64,000 nucleotides of DNA from Microvirga sp. (GCF_014699075.1 NZ_JACXAB010000007.1:124001-188000), one strand, 5' to 3'. Numbered from the stretch's first letter, positions 30,869 to 43,672 are shown. Notes: a model not told the origin generated them from the letters alone. Numbers and translations are program-made.

Positions 30869-30971
30869 TGTCATCCCGTGGCTGCGCAGCAGAACCCGGG
30901 ATCGCAAGACGAGACTAGCGCCTGATCCGGCATACGATCCCGGATCTTCGCTCCGCTTCGTCCGGATGACG
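30869..30971. repeat. REP-like intergenic palindrome between convergent xerC and tdk
   Basis: GTCATCCCGTGG at the left and CGTCCGGATGACG at the right form outer arms, and two inner GATCCCGGATC-like pieces are partly inverted. It belongs to the same loose family as 2664-2762 and separates two convergent genes; no clear intrinsic terminator is visible here. Confidence 0.5.
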
Positions 30972-30978
30972 CGGAGGA

Positions 30979-31605
30979 TCACTCCGCCGCGACAACGGCC
31001 TCGGCCAAAAGCTGCCGCGCCGCGGGTCCGATGTCGCCGGCTGTCCAATGGGGTCGACAGACGGAGACGTAGCGGCCCTCGCCGCCGATCTCGACCACCG
31101 GGCCTGAGCGGACGGCTTCGCCGTTGCGGTCGTATTTCAGGATCATCGTGGCCTTGCGGCCGCAATGGCAGAGCTGCTTGATCTCCTGGAAATCCTGCGC
31201 CAGCGCCATCATGGCGATGATCGCGTCGCTGAACAGCGTGCCGTAGACGTTGTTCTTCAGCCCATAGGCCATCACGGGCACGTTCAGCTCGTCCACGATC
31301 CAGGCGAGCTGGCGGACCTGGTCGGCGGTCATGAACTGGACTTCATCGACCAGCACCACCGTGACGGGCTTCTTGGCATGCTCGGCCGCCACGATGGCGC
31401 CGATGTCGTCGACCTTCCGCAAGGGGATCGCATCGGCCTCAAGGCCGATGCGCGACTTCACCTTGCCGACGCCGAAGCGGTCGTCGATCAGGCTGGTGAA
31501 CAACAGCACATTGCCGCCGTTCTCGATGTAATTGTAGCGAACCTGCAGGAGATGGGTCGTCTTGCCTGCATTCATCACCGAGTAGATGAAGTGGAGCTTT
31601 GCCAT
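30979..31605 (-). CDS. tdk: Thymidine kinase (type II)
   Basis: A 208-residue homotetrameric-type thymidine kinase that phosphorylates thymidine to dTMP in salvage. The P-loop is SVMNAGKTTHLL near the N-terminus, followed by VVLVDEVQFM (DEVQF with the catalytic Glu). The lasso/zinc region is present (QLCHCGRKATM ... VCRPHW: paired cysteines plus Cys and His). The start at 31605 lies only 9 bases behind the lpd stop, so this salvage enzyme is probably carried on the TCA-cycle transcript, an arrangement that looks incidental. Confidence 0.94.
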   Translation of the reverse strand: MAKLHFIYSVMNAGKTTHLLQVRYNYIENGGNVLLFTSLIDDRFGVGKVKSRIGLEADAIPLRKVDDIGAIVAAEHAKKPVTVVLVDEVQFMTADQVRQLAWIVDELNVPVMAYGLKNNVYGTLFSDAIIAMMALAQDFQEIKQLCHCGRKATMILKYDRNGEAVRSGPVVEIGGEGRYVSVCRPHWTAGDIGPAARQLLAEAVVAAE

Positions 31606-31614
31606 CCTGCGATC

Positions 31615-33012
31615 TTACATGTGAATGGCGCGCTTCTCCACCGCGAGGGCTGCTTCCTTCACAGCTTCCGCGAGCGTCGGGTGCGCATGGCAGGTGCGGG
31701 CCATGTCTTCGGAAGATGCCCCGAACTCCATGGCGATCGCCGCCTCGTGGATGAGATTGCCGGCTTCCGCGCCGACGATATGGACGCCGAGGACCTTGTC
31801 GGTGGTGGCATCGGCCAGGATCTTCACGAAGCCGTCCGTGGTGCGGTTCACCTTGGCGCGGCCATTGGCCGTGAAGGGGAACTTGCCCGCATTATAGGCG
31901 ATGCCGGCGGCTTTCAGCTCCTCCTCGGTCTTGCCCACGGAGGCGACCTCAGGGAACGTGTAGACCACGCTCGGGATCACGTCGTAGTTCACATGACCCG
32001 CCTTGCCGGCGAGAATCTCCGCCACGGCAACACCCTCGTCCTCGGCCTTGTGGGCGAGCATGGGGCCGGCGATCACGTCGCCGATGGCGTAGATGCCGGT
32101 AACATTGGTGGAGAAATGCGCATCCGTCTGGATGCGGCCGCGGTTGTCGAGCTGGACGCCCACCTTGTCGAGGCCGAGCCCCTGCGTGTAGGGCACGCGT
32201 CCGACCGCCACCAGCACCACATCGGCCTCGATGGTCTCCGCATTGCCTCCGGCGGCGGGCTCGACCGTGAGCGTCGCACCGTTGCCGGTCCGCTCGACCT
32301 TGGTGACCTTGGCACCGAGCTTGAACGCAAAACCCTGCTTGCCGAGGATGCGCTGGAAGTTCTTGGCGACCTCGCCGTCCATGCCGGGCAGGATGCGGTC
32401 GAGATATTCCACCACCGTCACTTCGGAGCCCAGGCGGCGCCATACGGAGCCGAGCTCCAGGCCGATCACGCCCGCGCCGATCACCACGAGGCGCTTCGGC
32501 ACGCTCTCGAGTTCGAGCGCTCCGGTGGACGACACCACCACCTTCTCGTCGATCTCGATGCCCGGCAGGCGGGTGACGTCGGAACCCGTGGCGATGACGA
32601 TGTTCTTCGTCTCGAGCACCTGGTTCGAGCCGTCCTCAGCCGTCACCTCGACCTGGCCCGGAGCCGCGATACGCGCCGTGCCGGTGAAGGCATCGATCTT
32701 GTTCTTCTTGAGCAGGAACTCGACGCCCTTGGTGTTGCCGTCGACGCCCTCCTGCTTGAAGGCCAGCATTGTCTTGAGATCGAGCGTCGGCGCGCTCACG
32801 CCGATGCCCATGTCGGCGAAGTGCTGCGCATCCTGGAACATATGCGAGGCATGCAATAGGGCTTTCGAGGGAATGCAGCCGATGTTCAGGCAGGTGCCGC
32901 CATGGGTCTTGCGCTTTTCCACCACGGCCGTCTTGAGGCCGAGCTGCGCGGCGCGAATGGCGGCCACGTAGCCGCCGGGGCCGGTGCCGATGACGATGAG
33001 ATCGTAGGACAT
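31615..33012 (-). CDS. lpdA: Dihydrolipoyl dehydrogenase (E3)
   Basis: A 465-residue flavoprotein that reoxidises the dihydrolipoyl arms of 2-oxo acid dehydrogenase complexes. The FAD motif is [18 protein letters not shown]. The redox disulfide is [16 protein letters not shown] (Cys41, Cys46). The NAD site is [15 protein letters not shown], and the C-terminal catalytic His-Glu pair lies in [14 protein letters not shown]. Its place after odhA-odhB suggests service to the 2-oxoglutarate complex; other complexes may share it. The ATG at 33012 is preceded by GGAGAC. A REP-like palindrome lies in the 119-base gap to odhB. Confidence 0.97.
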   Translation of the reverse strand: MSYDLIVIGTGPGGYVAAIRAAQLGLKTAVVEKRKTHGGTCLNIGCIPSKALLHASHMFQDAQHFADMGIGVSAPTLDLKTMLAFKQEGVDGNTKGVEFLLKKNKIDAFTGTARIAAPGQVEVTAEDGSNQVLETKNIVIATGSDVTRLPGIEIDEKVVVSSTGALELESVPKRLVVIGAGVIGLELGSVWRRLGSEVTVVEYLDRILPGMDGEVAKNFQRILGKQGFAFKLGAKVTKVERTGNGATLTVEPAAGGNAETIEADVVLVAVGRVPYTQGLGLDKVGVQLDNRGRIQTDAHFSTNVTGIYAIGDVIAGPMLAHKAEDEGVAVAEILAGKAGHVNYDVIPSVVYTFPEVASVGKTEEELKAAGIAYNAGKFPFTANGRAKVNRTTDGFVKILADATTDKVLGVHIVGAEAGNLIHEAAIAMEFGASSEDMARTCHAHPTLAEAVKEAALAVEKRAIHM

Positions 33013-33032
33013 CTTTTGTCTCCACTTAAACG

Positions 33033-33113
33033 TCATGCCCGGACTTGATCCGGGCATCCACGTCTTTGCTTTGCGTTGCAGGCGTGGATGGCCGGGACGA
33101 GCCCGGCCATGAC
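33033..33113. repeat. REP-like palindromes between odhB and lpdA
   Basis: Two adjacent hairpins: CGTCATGCCCGGA...TCCGGGCATCCACG, then CGTGGATGGCCGGGACGAGCCCGGCCATGACG cut short here in description to its arms (GGCCGGG / CCCGGCC). They lie inside the transcribed odhB-lpdA gap. A similar hairpin (GGCCGGC / GCCGGCC) occurs between mdh and sucC at about 39588-39616. Confidence 0.65.
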
Positions 33114-33131
33114 GCTAAAAGGTTGGTGTTC

Positions 33132-34367
33132 TTACAGATCGAGCACGAGGCGCGCCGGATCCTCCAGGGCTTCCTTGACCCGCACGAGGAAGGTCACGGC
33201 TTCCTTGCCGTCGACGATGCGGTGATCGTAGGAGAGCGCGAGATACATCATCGGGCGCACCACCACTTGGCCGCCCCGCACCACCGGACGGTCCTCGATG
33301 CGGTGCATGCCGAGAATGCCCGATTGCGGAGCATTGAGGATCGGCGTCGACATGAGCGAGCCGTAGATGCCGCCGTTGGTGATGGTGAAGGTGCCGCCCT
33401 GCATCTCGTCGATGGAGAGCTTCCCGTCACGAGCGCGCTTGCCGAAATCCGTGATCTTCTTCTCGATGCCGGCAACCGACAGGTCGTCCGCATCGCGCAC
33501 CACAGGCACCACGAGGCCCTTCTCGGTGCCGACCGCGATGCCGATGTGGTAGTAGTTCTTGTAGACGAGATCCTGGCCGTCGATCTCGGCGTTCACCGCC
33601 GGCACGTCCTTCAGCGCCTGGATCACCGCCTTGGTGAAGAAGCCCATGAAGCCGAGCTTGGTGCCGTGCTTCTTCTCGAACACGTCCTTGTACTGGCTGC
33701 GCAGGTTCATCACCGCGTTCATGTCCACGTCGTTGAACGTGGTCAGCATGGCGGCGGTGTTCTGCGCATCCTTGAGGCGGCGCGCGATCGTCTGGCGCAG
33801 CTTCGTCATCTTCACGCGCTCTTCGCGCTCCGCATCGCTCGGCGCGGAAGGCGCACGCACCTGAACCGGCGCGGCGGGTGCGGAGGCTTGAGCGCCGCCC
33901 GTGGCAATCGCCGCGAGCATGTCGCCCTTGGTCACGCGGCCGTCCTTGCCGGTGCCGCCGACATTGGCCGGGCTCACGCCGCTCTCGGCGGCAAGACGGG
34001 CCACGGCCGGGCCGTGATCCTGGGCGGCGCCGGGAGCAGCAGTTGCCGGAGCAGGCGCTGCAGCGGGAGCGGCCTTGGGCGCTTCAGCCTTGGGGGCGGC
34101 TGCAGGGGCAGCAGGAGATGCCGCCGCACCGCCGTCGACGATGGAGCCGAGCACCGCGCCGGGGCTCACCGTCTCGCCGTCCTTGGCGATGATGTCGCCG
34201 AGGGTTCCGCTCGCGGGCGCGTTGACCTCGAGGGTGACCTTGTCGGTCTCCAGCTCGAGCACGGGCTCGTCGGCCTTCACGGGATCGCCGGGCTTCTTGA
34301 ACCAGCGGCCGATGGTGGCCTCTGACACGGATTCGCCAAGGGTGGGTACGCGGATTTCGGTTGCCAT
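33132..34367 (-). CDS. odhB: 2-Oxoglutarate dehydrogenase E2 (dihydrolipoyl succinyltransferase)
   Basis: A 411-residue E2 core subunit that transfers succinyl groups from E1 to CoA. An N-terminal lipoyl domain carries the lipoylation lysine in [11 protein letters not shown] (Lys43). An Ala/Pro-rich linker and a peripheral subunit-binding domain ([29 protein letters not shown]) follow. The C-terminal acyltransferase domain ends with the catalytic [14 protein letters not shown] single lipoyl domain is normal for succinyltransferases. The gene is 69 bases after odhA. Confidence 0.97.
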   Translation of the reverse strand: MATEIRVPTLGESVSEATIGRWFKKPGDPVKADEPVLELETDKVTLEVNAPASGTLGDIIAKDGETVSPGAVLGSIVDGGAAASPAAPAAAPKAEAPKAAPAAAPAPATAAPGAAQDHGPAVARLAAESGVSPANVGGTGKDGRVTKGDMLAAIATGGAQASAPAAPVQVRAPSAPSDAEREERVKMTKLRQTIARRLKDAQNTAAMLTTFNDVDMNAVMNLRSQYKDVFEKKHGTKLGFMGFFTKAVIQALKDVPAVNAEIDGQDLVYKNYYHIGIAVGTEKGLVVPVVRDADDLSVAGIEKKITDFGKRARDGKLSIDEMQGGTFTITNGGIYGSLMSTPILNAPQSGILGMHRIEDRPVVRGGQVVVRPMMYLALSYDHRIVDGKEAVTFLVRVKEALEDPARLVLDL

Positions 34368-34436
34368 GATCGTCTTTTGGTCTTTGCGGGGCTGGTGTCC
34401 CAGCCCCTCGGAATCGGATGAGAGCTCCCGCGGGTG

Positions 34437-37397
34437 TTAAGCCGCGAAAGCCTCGTCGAGGAAGGCCTGCAGCTGGGCCTGGTGCTTGGACATGAGGCCT
34501 GTGGCGGTGGCGGCAGAAGCGGGGCGGCCCACATAGCGGGGACGATCCACCTTGGAGCCGGCCGTCTTGAGCACCCACTCGAGATAGGGCTCGACGAACA
34601 TCCAGGAGCCCATGTTCTTGGGCTCTTCCTGGCACCACACCACGTCGGCCTTCTTGAAGCGGGCGATCTCGGCCGCCAGCGACTTCGCCGGGAACGGATA
34701 GAGCTGCTCGACGCGCAGCAGGTAGACATCGTCGATGCCCCGCTTCTCGCGCTCTTCGAGCAGGTCGTAATAGACCTTGCCCGTGCAGATCACCACGCGG
34801 CGGATCTTGTCGTCCTTCACCAGCTTGACGACGTCGCGCCCGGTTTGAGCGTCGTCCTGCAGAACCCGGTGGAAGTAGGTGCCTTCCGAGATGTCGCTGA
34901 GCGAGGACGTGCAGCGCTTGTGGCGCAGCAGGCTCTTCGGCGTCATCAGGATCAGCGGCTTGCGGAAGTCGCGCTTCAGCTGCCGGCGCAGGACATGGAA
35001 GTAGTTCGACGGCGTGGAGCAGTAGCTCACCTGCATGTTGTCCTCGGCGCACATCTGGAGGAAGCGCTCCAGACGGGCGGAGGAGTGCTCCGGTCCCTGG
35101 CCCTCATAGCCGTGCGGCAGCAGGCAGACGAGGCCCGACATGCGCAGCCACTTGCGCTCGCCCGACGACACGAACTGGTCGAACACCACCTGCGCGCCGT
35201 TAGCGAAGTCACCGAACTGCGCTTCCCACAGGGTCAGGGCATTCGGCTCGGAGAGGGTGTAGCCGTACTCGAAGCCGAGCACCGCCTCTTCCGAGAGCAT
35301 CGAGTTGATGACCTCGTAGCGCCCCTGATCCTCGCTGATGTGGTTGAGGTTGGTGTAGCGCTCCTCGTTCTCCTGGTCGGTGAGCACCGTATGGCGCTGC
35401 GAGAAGGTGCCGCGCTCCACGTCCTGACCGGAGAGGCGCACGCGGTGGCCCTCCAACAGGAGCGAGCCGAAGGCCAGAGCCTCGGCCATGGCCCAGTCGA
35501 AGCCCTCGCCGGTCTCCAGCATCTTCTTGCGGTTGTCGAGGAAGCGCTGGATCGTGCGATGGAGGTGGAAGCCGTCCGGAATGGTGGTGAGCGCCTTGCC
35601 GATCTGCTGCAGGGTCTCCGCCGACACACCGGTCTGCCCACGACGGGGATCGTCCTGGTCCTCGCGCACGGCCTTGAGGCCCGACCAGCGGCCGTCGAGC
35701 CAGTCGGCCTTGTTGGGCTTGTAGTTCGACGCGATGTCGAACTCGGCATCGAGCTTGGAGCGCCAGCTCGACTTCATCTCCTCGAGCTCCGCCTCGGTGA
35801 CCACGCCCTCGGCGAGGAGCTTCTTGGAATAGAGCTCCACGATGGCCGGATGCGACCGGATCTTGCGGTACATGAGCGGCTGGGTGAAAGCCGGCTCGTC
35901 GCCCTCGTTGTGGCCGAAGCGGCGGTAGCAGAACATGTCGATGACAACAGGCTTCTGGAACTTCTGCCGGTACTCGGTCGCGACCTTTGCGGCGAAGACC
36001 ACCGCTTCAGGATCATCGCCGTTCACGTGGAAGATCGGCGCCTCGACCATCTTCGCCACATCCGACGGATAGGGCGAGGAGCGCGAGAAGCGCGGATCGG
36101 TGGTGAAGCCGATCTGGTTGTTGATGATGAAGGAGATCCAGCCGCCGGTGCGGTGACCGCGAAGTCCGGACAGCCCGAAGCATTCCGCCACCACCCCTTG
36201 GCCGGCAAAGGCCGCGTCGCCGTGGATGAGGAGCGGCATGACGGCGGTGCGGTTGTCAGGCGTGCAGCCATGCTGGTCCTGCTTGGCGCGCACCTTGCCG
36301 AGCACCACCGGATTGACGATCTCCAGATGCGACGGGTTTGCGGTCAGCGACAGGTGGACGTTGTTGCTGTCGAAGGTGCGGTCCGACGAGGCGCCGAGGT
36401 GGTACTTCACGTCGCCCGAGCCTTCCACGTCGTCAGGCGCGAAAGAACCGCCCTTGAACTCGTGGAACAGAGCCCGGTGCGGCTTGCCCATCACCTGAGT
36501 GAGCACGTTGAGGCGGCCGCGATGGGCCATGCCGAGCACGATCTCCTTCACGCCGAGATTGCCGCCCCGCTTGATGATCTGCTCCAGCGCCGGAATCAGC
36601 GACTCGCCGCCATCAAGGCCGAAGCGCTTGGTGCCGGTGTAGCGGACATCCAGGAACTTCTCGAAGCCTTCCGCCTCGACGAGCTTGTTGAGGATGGCGC
36701 GCTTGCCCTCCTTGGTGAAGGTGATCTCCTTGTCGGGCCCCTCGATGCGCTCCTGGATCCAGGCCTTCTCAGCCGGGTCGGAGATGTGCATGAACTCGAC
36801 GCCCAGCGTCTGGCAATAGGTGCGATCGAGGATCGCGACGATCTCGCGGATCGTGCCGAACTCGAGGCCGAGCACGTTGTCGAGGAAGATCTTGCGGTCC
36901 CAGTCGGCTTCCGTGAAGCCGTAATGGGACGGGTGCAACTCCTGATCGTTGGGGCGCGGGTTGATCTCAAGCGGGTCGAGCTTGGCGTGCAGGTGACCGC
37001 GCACGCGGTAGGCACGGATCAGCATGATGGCGCGCACGGAGTCGCGGGTCGCCTGCTGCACGTCGGCCTGGCTGATCTCGGCGCCCTTCTCTTGAGCCTT
37101 CGCCTTGATCTTGTCGCCGACCGCCTTCTCGACCTGAGCCCAGTTGCCGTCGAGGGCCGAGACGAGTTCGCCATTGGCGTGAATCGGCCAGTTCGCCTTC
37201 TCCCAGGACGGGCCTTTGGCGGCTTTCTCGACAGCCTGCTTGTCGTCCTTCAAGGCGCCGAAGAAGGCCTGCCACTCGGCGTCGACCGAGGAGGGATCCT
37301 GCTCGTAGCGGGCGTGAAGGTCCTCGATATAGGAGGCGTTCGCCCCATAGAGGAAGGCGGTGTTGAGAAGCTTTTCGTTGGCGTCTTGGCGTGCCAT
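34437..37397 (-). CDS. odhA: 2-Oxoglutarate dehydrogenase E1 component
   Basis: A 986-residue thiamine-diphosphate enzyme that decarboxylates 2-oxoglutarate. The N-terminal E2-binding segment ([35 protein letters not shown]) is typical of OdhA/SucA. The TPP site appears as [16 protein letters not shown] with [21 protein letters not shown]. Active-site histidines ([17 protein letters not shown]) and the C-terminal transketolase-like half ([23 protein letters not shown]) are intact. ATG 37397 ([10 protein letters not shown]) fits better than a start at 37415. It follows sucD with a 60-base gap containing a GC-rich hairpin. Confidence 0.97.
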   Translation of the reverse strand: MARQDANEKLLNTAFLYGANASYIEDLHARYEQDPSSVDAEWQAFFGALKDDKQAVEKAAKGPSWEKANWPIHANGELVSALDGNWAQVEKAVGDKIKAKAQEKGAEISQADVQQATRDSVRAIMLIRAYRVRGHLHAKLDPLEINPRPNDQELHPSHYGFTEADWDRKIFLDNVLGLEFGTIREIVAILDRTYCQTLGVEFMHISDPAEKAWIQERIEGPDKEITFTKEGKRAILNKLVEAEGFEKFLDVRYTGTKRFGLDGGESLIPALEQIIKRGGNLGVKEIVLGMAHRGRLNVLTQVMGKPHRALFHEFKGGSFAPDDVEGSGDVKYHLGASSDRTFDSNNVHLSLTANPSHLEIVNPVVLGKVRAKQDQHGCTPDNRTAVMPLLIHGDAAFAGQGVVAECFGLSGLRGHRTGGWISFIINNQIGFTTDPRFSRSSPYPSDVAKMVEAPIFHVNGDDPEAVVFAAKVATEYRQKFQKPVVIDMFCYRRFGHNEGDEPAFTQPLMYRKIRSHPAIVELYSKKLLAEGVVTEAELEEMKSSWRSKLDAEFDIASNYKPNKADWLDGRWSGLKAVREDQDDPRRGQTGVSAETLQQIGKALTTIPDGFHLHRTIQRFLDNRKKMLETGEGFDWAMAEALAFGSLLLEGHRVRLSGQDVERGTFSQRHTVLTDQENEERYTNLNHISEDQGRYEVINSMLSEEAVLGFEYGYTLSEPNALTLWEAQFGDFANGAQVVFDQFVSSGERKWLRMSGLVCLLPHGYEGQGPEHSSARLERFLQMCAEDNMQVSYCSTPSNYFHVLRRQLKRDFRKPLILMTPKSLLRHKRCTSSLSDISEGTYFHRVLQDDAQTGRDVVKLVKDDKIRRVVICTGKVYYDLLEEREKRGIDDVYLLRVEQLYPFPAKSLAAEIARFKKADVVWCQEEPKNMGSWMFVEPYLEWVLKTAGSKVDRPRYVGRPASAATATGLMSKHQAQLQAFLDEAFAA

Positions 37398-37425
37398 GAC
37401 AATACTCGATTTCAAAATGACTGTG

Positions 37426-37449
37426 GGCCGCCCCGGGTTCGAGGCGGCC
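37426..37449. promoter_or_regulatory. GC-rich hairpin between sucD and odhA
   Basis: GGCCGCC (37426-37432) and GGCGGCC (37443-37449) are 7-base arms around CCGGGTTCGA, 29 bases in front of the odhA start and just before the sucD start-distal end on the operon strand. No T-run follows on the minus strand, so it could set mRNA stability or differential expression rather than terminate. Confidence 0.5.
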
Positions 37450-37457
37450 TTTATCGG

Positions 37458-38345
37458 TTATTGGCCCTTGAGAACCTCGACGAGGGTCTTGCCGAGGCGG
37501 GCCGGCGACGGCGACACGCGGATGCCCGCGGCCTCCATGGCGGCGATCTTGTCTTCCGCACCGCCCTTGCCGCCGGAGATGATGGCGCCGGCATGGCCCA
37601 TGCGGCGTCCGGGAGGAGCCGTCCGGCCGGCGATGAAGCCCACCATCGGCTTCTTGCGGCCCTTCTTGGCCTCGCGGGCGATGAACTCGGCCGCCTCTTC
37701 CTCGGCTGAGCCGCCGATCTCACCGATCATGACGATCGACTGAGTCTTCGGATCGGACAGGAACATGTCGAGCATCTCGATGAACTCGGTGCCCTTCACC
37801 GGATCGCCGCCGATACCGACCGCCGTCGTCTGGCCGAGGCCTTCATTGGTGGTCTGGAACACGGCCTCGTAGGTGAGCGTGCCGGAGCGCGATACGATGC
37901 CGACCGAGCCGGGCTTGAAGATGTTGGCCGGCATGATGCCGATCTTCGACTCGCCCGCCGTCACGATGCCGGGGCAGTTCGGGCCGATGAGGCGCGACTT
38001 GGAGCCCTGGAGCGAGCGCTTCACGCGCACCATGTCCTGCACCGGAATACCTTCCGTGATGCAGACGATGAGCGGGATCTCGGCCTGGATGGCCTCGCAG
38101 ATGGCGTCGGCCGCGCCCGGAGGCGGAACGTAGACCACCGAGGCGTCGGCCCCGGTCTTCTCGCGCGCTTCCATGACCGTGTCGAACACGGGCAGGCCAA
38201 GATGCGTGGAGCCGCCTTTGCCCGGCGAGGTGCCTCCGACCATCTTGGTGCCGTAGGCGATGGCCTGCTCGGAATGGAAGGTCCCGTTCTTGCCGGTGAA
38301 GCCCTGGCAGATGACCTTGGTGTCTTTGGTGATGAGGATGGACAT
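37458..38345 (-). CDS. sucD: Succinyl-CoA synthetase subunit alpha
   Basis: A 295-residue alpha subunit carrying the phosphorylated histidine. The CoA-binding start [24 protein letters not shown] is canonical. The active-site His lies in [34 protein letters not shown] and [16 protein letters not shown] are conserved. It follows sucC by 11 bases, as expected for subunits made in equal amounts. Longer frames to 38555 lie inside sucC in another frame. Confidence 0.98.
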   Translation of the reverse strand: MSILITKDTKVICQGFTGKNGTFHSEQAIAYGTKMVGGTSPGKGGSTHLGLPVFDTVMEAREKTGADASVVYVPPPGAADAICEAIQAEIPLIVCITEGIPVQDMVRVKRSLQGSKSRLIGPNCPGIVTAGESKIGIMPANIFKPGSVGIVSRSGTLTYEAVFQTTNEGLGQTTAVGIGGDPVKGTEFIEMLDMFLSDPKTQSIVMIGEIGGSAEEEAAEFIAREAKKGRKKPMVGFIAGRTAPPGRRMGHAGAIISGGKGGAEDKIAAMEAAGIRVSPSPARLGKTLVEVLKGQ

Positions 38346-38356
38346 CGGGTCGAACC

Positions 38357-39556
<1,200 letters not shown>

Positions 39557-39625
39557 TCGTTTCTCTCCGCAGCAGCGGTTGAAGACGTGGATGGCCGGCA
39601 CAGGGCCGGCCATGACGTGCAAGAT

Positions 39626-40684
<1,059 letters not shown>

Positions 40685-40792
40685 TTAACAGGCCAGGCTG
40701 TGAGACCCAGGAAAAGTGTTCTCAAGCTTAACAATCAGGAAATACTTCGTAATTACAGGAACTTGCTGAGCTGATACGGCGGTAAAATTCCT

Positions 40793-40816
40793 GTTACAAA
40801 TTTTGAAATTTGTAAC
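40793..40816. promoter_or_regulatory. Perfect 11-base-arm AT-rich palindrome upstream of mdh
   Basis: GTTACAAATTT (40793-40803) and AAATTTGTAAC (40806-40816) are exact inverses with TG at the centre. It lies 5 bases after the TetR stop codon and about 205 bases upstream of mdh. It could be an operator for the neighbouring TetR protein, or the hairpin of a weak terminator for the zapE-tetR transcript. Confidence 0.6.
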
Positions 40817-40821
40817 TCACG

Positions 40822-41451
40822 CTACACGCTGCCGTTCGCCAGGGCTCTCAGAACCACCCGGATCATGGTGGCAAGCCGCTGGTCGAGAATGTCCTGCGGC
40901 ACCTCTGCATCCAGGCGCACGGTCAGCGGATTGATGAAGCGATAGACCGCATCGCTGATGAAGGCGTGGGCCTTTTCCCGGTCCCGAGGGTCGAACTTGC
41001 CCGTCACGATGCCCTCGTCCAGCACCCGCTCGATGAGCTGGCGCATGCGGGCCCGGTGCTTTCGCACGAGGGGACGCGAGGTTTCGGTGGCGGTGCAATA
41101 GACGTCGAAGAGGTGGCGATCTTCCTTCAGGAGCTCCCGGTGGATCTGCGCCCAGGCCTGGATCAGGCGTTCAAGCTTGTCGTCGGCGGGATCGGGGGAG
41201 TCTGCGATGTCGGCAATCGTCGCCTCCAGCTCCCGCAGCCACTGGCCGGCGACCGCATCGATGAGGGCGGCCTTATTGGTGAAGTAGCGGTAGACATTGG
41301 CGTGGGTCATGCCGGCCGCGTCCGCAATGCCCACGACGGTGATGTGCTTGGGGCCGAACTCCCGGAGCTGGCTGGCGGCGATGGAGAGCAACCGGGTGTC
41401 GGCCGGGGCGGAGTCTGCCCCCTTCCCCAGGTGGCCTGCCGGCCGCTTCAT
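40822..41451 (-). CDS. TetR/AcrR-family transcriptional regulator
   Basis: A 209-residue TetR-type repressor. The DNA-binding helices read ITVVGIADAAGMTHANVYRYFTNKAALIDAVAGQWL (about residues 36-72); VYRYFTNKAAL is the family signature. The C-terminal ligand domain is the class found near alphaproteobacterial lipid/stress genes (WAQIHRELLKEDRHLFDVYCTATETSRPLVRKHRARM) and its ligand is unknown. Its start overlaps the zapE stop by four bases (ATGA), so the two are coupled. A perfect palindrome sits 5 bases past its stop. Confidence 0.9.
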   Translation of the reverse strand: MKRPAGHLGKGADSAPADTRLLSIAASQLREFGPKHITVVGIADAAGMTHANVYRYFTNKAALIDAVAGQWLRELEATIADIADSPDPADDKLERLIQAWAQIHRELLKEDRHLFDVYCTATETSRPLVRKHRARMRQLIERVLDEGIVTGKFDPRDREKAHAFISDAVYRFINPLTVRLDAEVPQDILDQRLATMIRVVLRALANGSV

Positions 41452-42647
41452 GTCTCGGCAAGCCCGGTCGAGTGTCCCCGATCGGCCGAGTCCGAGCGGC
41501 CATGCGGCAGGGACAGGTATTCCTCCGAGCGCATCTCGATGAGGCGGGAGACTGTGCGGTCGAACTCGAACGCCTCGCGGCCGGAATCCGCATGGTAGAG
41601 CTCATGCACCTCGGCCTCAGCTGTAGCCAGCAGCTTCACATGGGCATCGTAGAGGGCATCGATGAGCATGATGAAGCGCTTGGCCTCGTTGCGCCGCTCG
41701 AAGGCCATCTTGGGGATGTTCTCCAGGATGACTGTGTGGAACTCCTCGGCGACCGCCAGGTAATCGGCGGCTCCCAGGGGTTTCGCGCACAGATCCTCAA
41801 AGGAGAAGCGCGCCACGCCGCCGGCTGCCTGCGGCACCTCCACCGGGTGGCCCTTCACGGTCAGGGTCACAGGCTTGCCCTGCTCCCGGCCCGTGAGGCT
41901 CCTGAAGGCGCGGGTCAGAGCTGTGTGAGACTGCTCATCGGCCGGTGTGTAGAAGACCGGGCTGCCGGCGAGCTTTTCGAGCCGGAAATCCGTGCGGGAT
42001 TCGAGCTTCGCTACCGCCATCCGCTCCTGCAGGAGACCGATGAACGGCAGGAAGAGCGCTCGGTTGAGACCACCTTCGTAGAGCCTGTCCGGCTCCACGT
42101 TGGAGGTCGCCACCACCACGACCCCATGGGCGAAGAGCGCCGTGAACAGGCGCCCGAGGATCATGGCGTCGGCGATGTCGGTGACGGTGAACTCGTCGAA
42201 GCAGAGCACCCAGGCCTCTTCGGCGAGGGCCGACGCCACGGGCGCGATGGGATCGTCACCCGAGACTTCCCCGCTTTTAAGCTTCTGCCGGTAGACATGA
42301 ATGCGCTCATGCACGTCGGACAGGAAGGCGTGGAAATGGACCCGGCGTTTGCGCCGCACCGGCAGCGCCTCGAAGAACAGGTCCATGAGCATGGTCTTGC
42401 CGCGCCCGACCGAGCCCCAAACATAGAGCCCCTTGGGCGGCGCATGGTCCTTGCTCTTCTTGCCGAACAGCCAGCCGAGCGCGCTGGGCTTGCGGGCGAG
42501 ACGATGATTGGCGAGGCTTTCCGCCAGCGCTTCAAGCCGCTTGAGCAGCGCCACCTGCGCCGGATCGCGCTCGATGGCACCGGACGTGACCAAGGCGTTG
42601 TAGCGGGCCGTGATGGAGCGGGGCGAGGAGAAGGAGGGATCGTTCAC
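41448..42647 (-). CDS. zapE: Cell division protein ZapE (AFG1-like ATPase)
   Basis: A 399-residue P-loop ATPase of the AFG1/ZapE family. ZapE associates with the FtsZ ring during constriction and AFG1 relatives act in protein quality control. Walker A is VWGSVGRGKTMLMDLFFEALP; the Walker B region is EAWVLCFDEFTVTDIADAMILGRLF. HFHAFLSDVHERIH and TSNVEPDRLYEGGLNRALFLPFI are diagnostic of the family. The start is uncertain: I use a GTG at 42647, while an open frame runs to a TTG at 42683. Its place upstream of mdh is usual in Rhizobiales. Confidence 0.92.
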   Translation of the reverse strand: MNDPSFSSPRSITARYNALVTSGAIERDPAQVALLKRLEALAESLANHRLARKPSALGWLFGKKSKDHAPPKGLYVWGSVGRGKTMLMDLFFEALPVRRKRRVHFHAFLSDVHERIHVYRQKLKSGEVSGDDPIAPVASALAEEAWVLCFDEFTVTDIADAMILGRLFTALFAHGVVVVATSNVEPDRLYEGGLNRALFLPFIGLLQERMAVAKLESRTDFRLEKLAGSPVFYTPADEQSHTALTRAFRSLTGREQGKPVTLTVKGHPVEVPQAAGGVARFSFEDLCAKPLGAADYLAVAEEFHTVILENIPKMAFERRNEAKRFIMLIDALYDAHVKLLATAEAEVHELYHADSGREAFEFDRTVSRLIEMRSEEYLSLPHGRSDSADRGHSTGLAET

Positions 42648-42963
42648 GGGATGATCGATAACCCTACGAAGCGTTGAACGCAAACGTCTTGAGGCCCCTT
42701 TCCCCCCTCCCCCTTGCGGGGAAGGGCAGGGGTGGGGGTGGTTAGACTGGGGGAGACCTTTCCGTCATGGCCGGCCTTGTGCCGGCCATCTCGATGCGGT
42801 GGAGCTCGGCGTTTCATGGCATCGGGATCACCGGCACAAGGCCGGTGATGACGTGGTCAAGAATGCCTCGGCGATATCTATCGAGCGCAGCGCTCCGACG
42901 TTTCGACCCTCACCCGGCTGCTGCGCGATCACCTCTCCCCCTTACAGGGAGGGAAACACCCCG
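42648..42963. repeat. Gene-free spacer with repeat elements between zapE and the Omp19-like gene
   Basis: A C/G-run element (CCTTTCCCCCCTCCCCCTTGCGGGG, described here as starting near 42698) resembles the families at 13021 and 14774 and its right part may be CTCTCCCCCTTACAGGGAGGG near 42931. A GTCATGGCCGGC-type hairpin (about 42765-42790) and an ATCACCGGCACAAGGCCGGTGATG hairpin near 42829-42852 lie inside. I see no gene here. Confidence 0.6.
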
Positions 42964-43551
42964 TCACCGCGAGAGCGACAGCGGTGCGCCGGACTTGGCG
43001 AGAACGCCGCTCAGCGAGGCGGACGAGCCGCGCAGGCGCGCCGCAACCGCGCCGCCGGTCTGGTAGAGATAGACCTCGCCGTCGCGATAATCCCAGGCAT
43101 TGACCCGGGACAGATCCTGGTTGGAGCAGCCCGAGGCCGAGGCCCGGTAGAGGTCGAGCGCCGGCGAGCTGGAAAGCTGGATGCGGCAGCTGCCGCCCGA
43201 CGTTTGGGCGCTCCAGTTGCCGACCATCGCGGTGCGGCTCGACGGCGCCGGGGCTGCTGCAGGCGCGGGCGCCGACACGGTCGGCGGTGGGGGAGCGGGC
43301 GGCAGGCCGGCGATGTCGGTGCCACCAGTCGGGGGAGCCATCGGTTCGGCAGCAAGGGGTGCACCGGCGACAGGCGGCAGCGGCGTGGCTTCGACCGGCC
43401 CGGACGGCACCGCCTCGACCGGAGGCGCCTCGATGATCGGGGCGGCGTTCGCGCTGCGAACCGGCGGGCCGCTGAGACGGGTCGAGGAGCATGCTCCGAG
43501 GGCCAGAGCGGAGCACATCACGGCCGTCGCGAGACAGTGGTCAATCTTCAT
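42964..43551 (-). CDS. AprI/Inh-family protease-inhibitor lipoprotein (Omp19-like)
   Basis: A 195-residue lipoprotein. The N-terminal signal ends in a lipobox LGAC (ALALGACSST), so it should be lipid-anchored, probably in the outer membrane. A Pro/Ala-rich linker (about 25-105) follows. The C-terminal domain (MVGNWSAQTSGGSCRIQLSSSPALDLYRASASGCSNQDLSRVNAWDYRDGEVYLYQ) is the AprI/Inh beta-barrel fold with its two cysteines; the Brucella relative Omp19 inhibits host proteases. An inhibitory role here is inference. ATG 43551 gives a proper signal peptide. Confidence 0.85.
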   Translation of the reverse strand: MKIDHCLATAVMCSALALGACSSTRLSGPPVRSANAAPIIEAPPVEAVPSGPVEATPLPPVAGAPLAAEPMAPPTGGTDIAGLPPAPPPPTVSAPAPAAAPAPSSRTAMVGNWSAQTSGGSCRIQLSSSPALDLYRASASGCSNQDLSRVNAWDYRDGEVYLYQTGGAVAARLRGSSASLSGVLAKSGAPLSLSR

Positions 43552-43672
43552 CGTGGTCCTCTCGTGCGGCGCCGTCATTCAGGGACGGCTTGATCTTCGG
43601 TCCAGGCTATCAGGAGGAATATGAACCTAGACCAACATTGTTCCGGCTTCGACATATGGGATCGCAAACCAT

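Noticed and set aside
34434..37709. A 1091-codon plus-strand frame opposite odhA
   Set aside because: It is the antisense shadow of odhA, typical of high-GC genomes, with no family resemblance.
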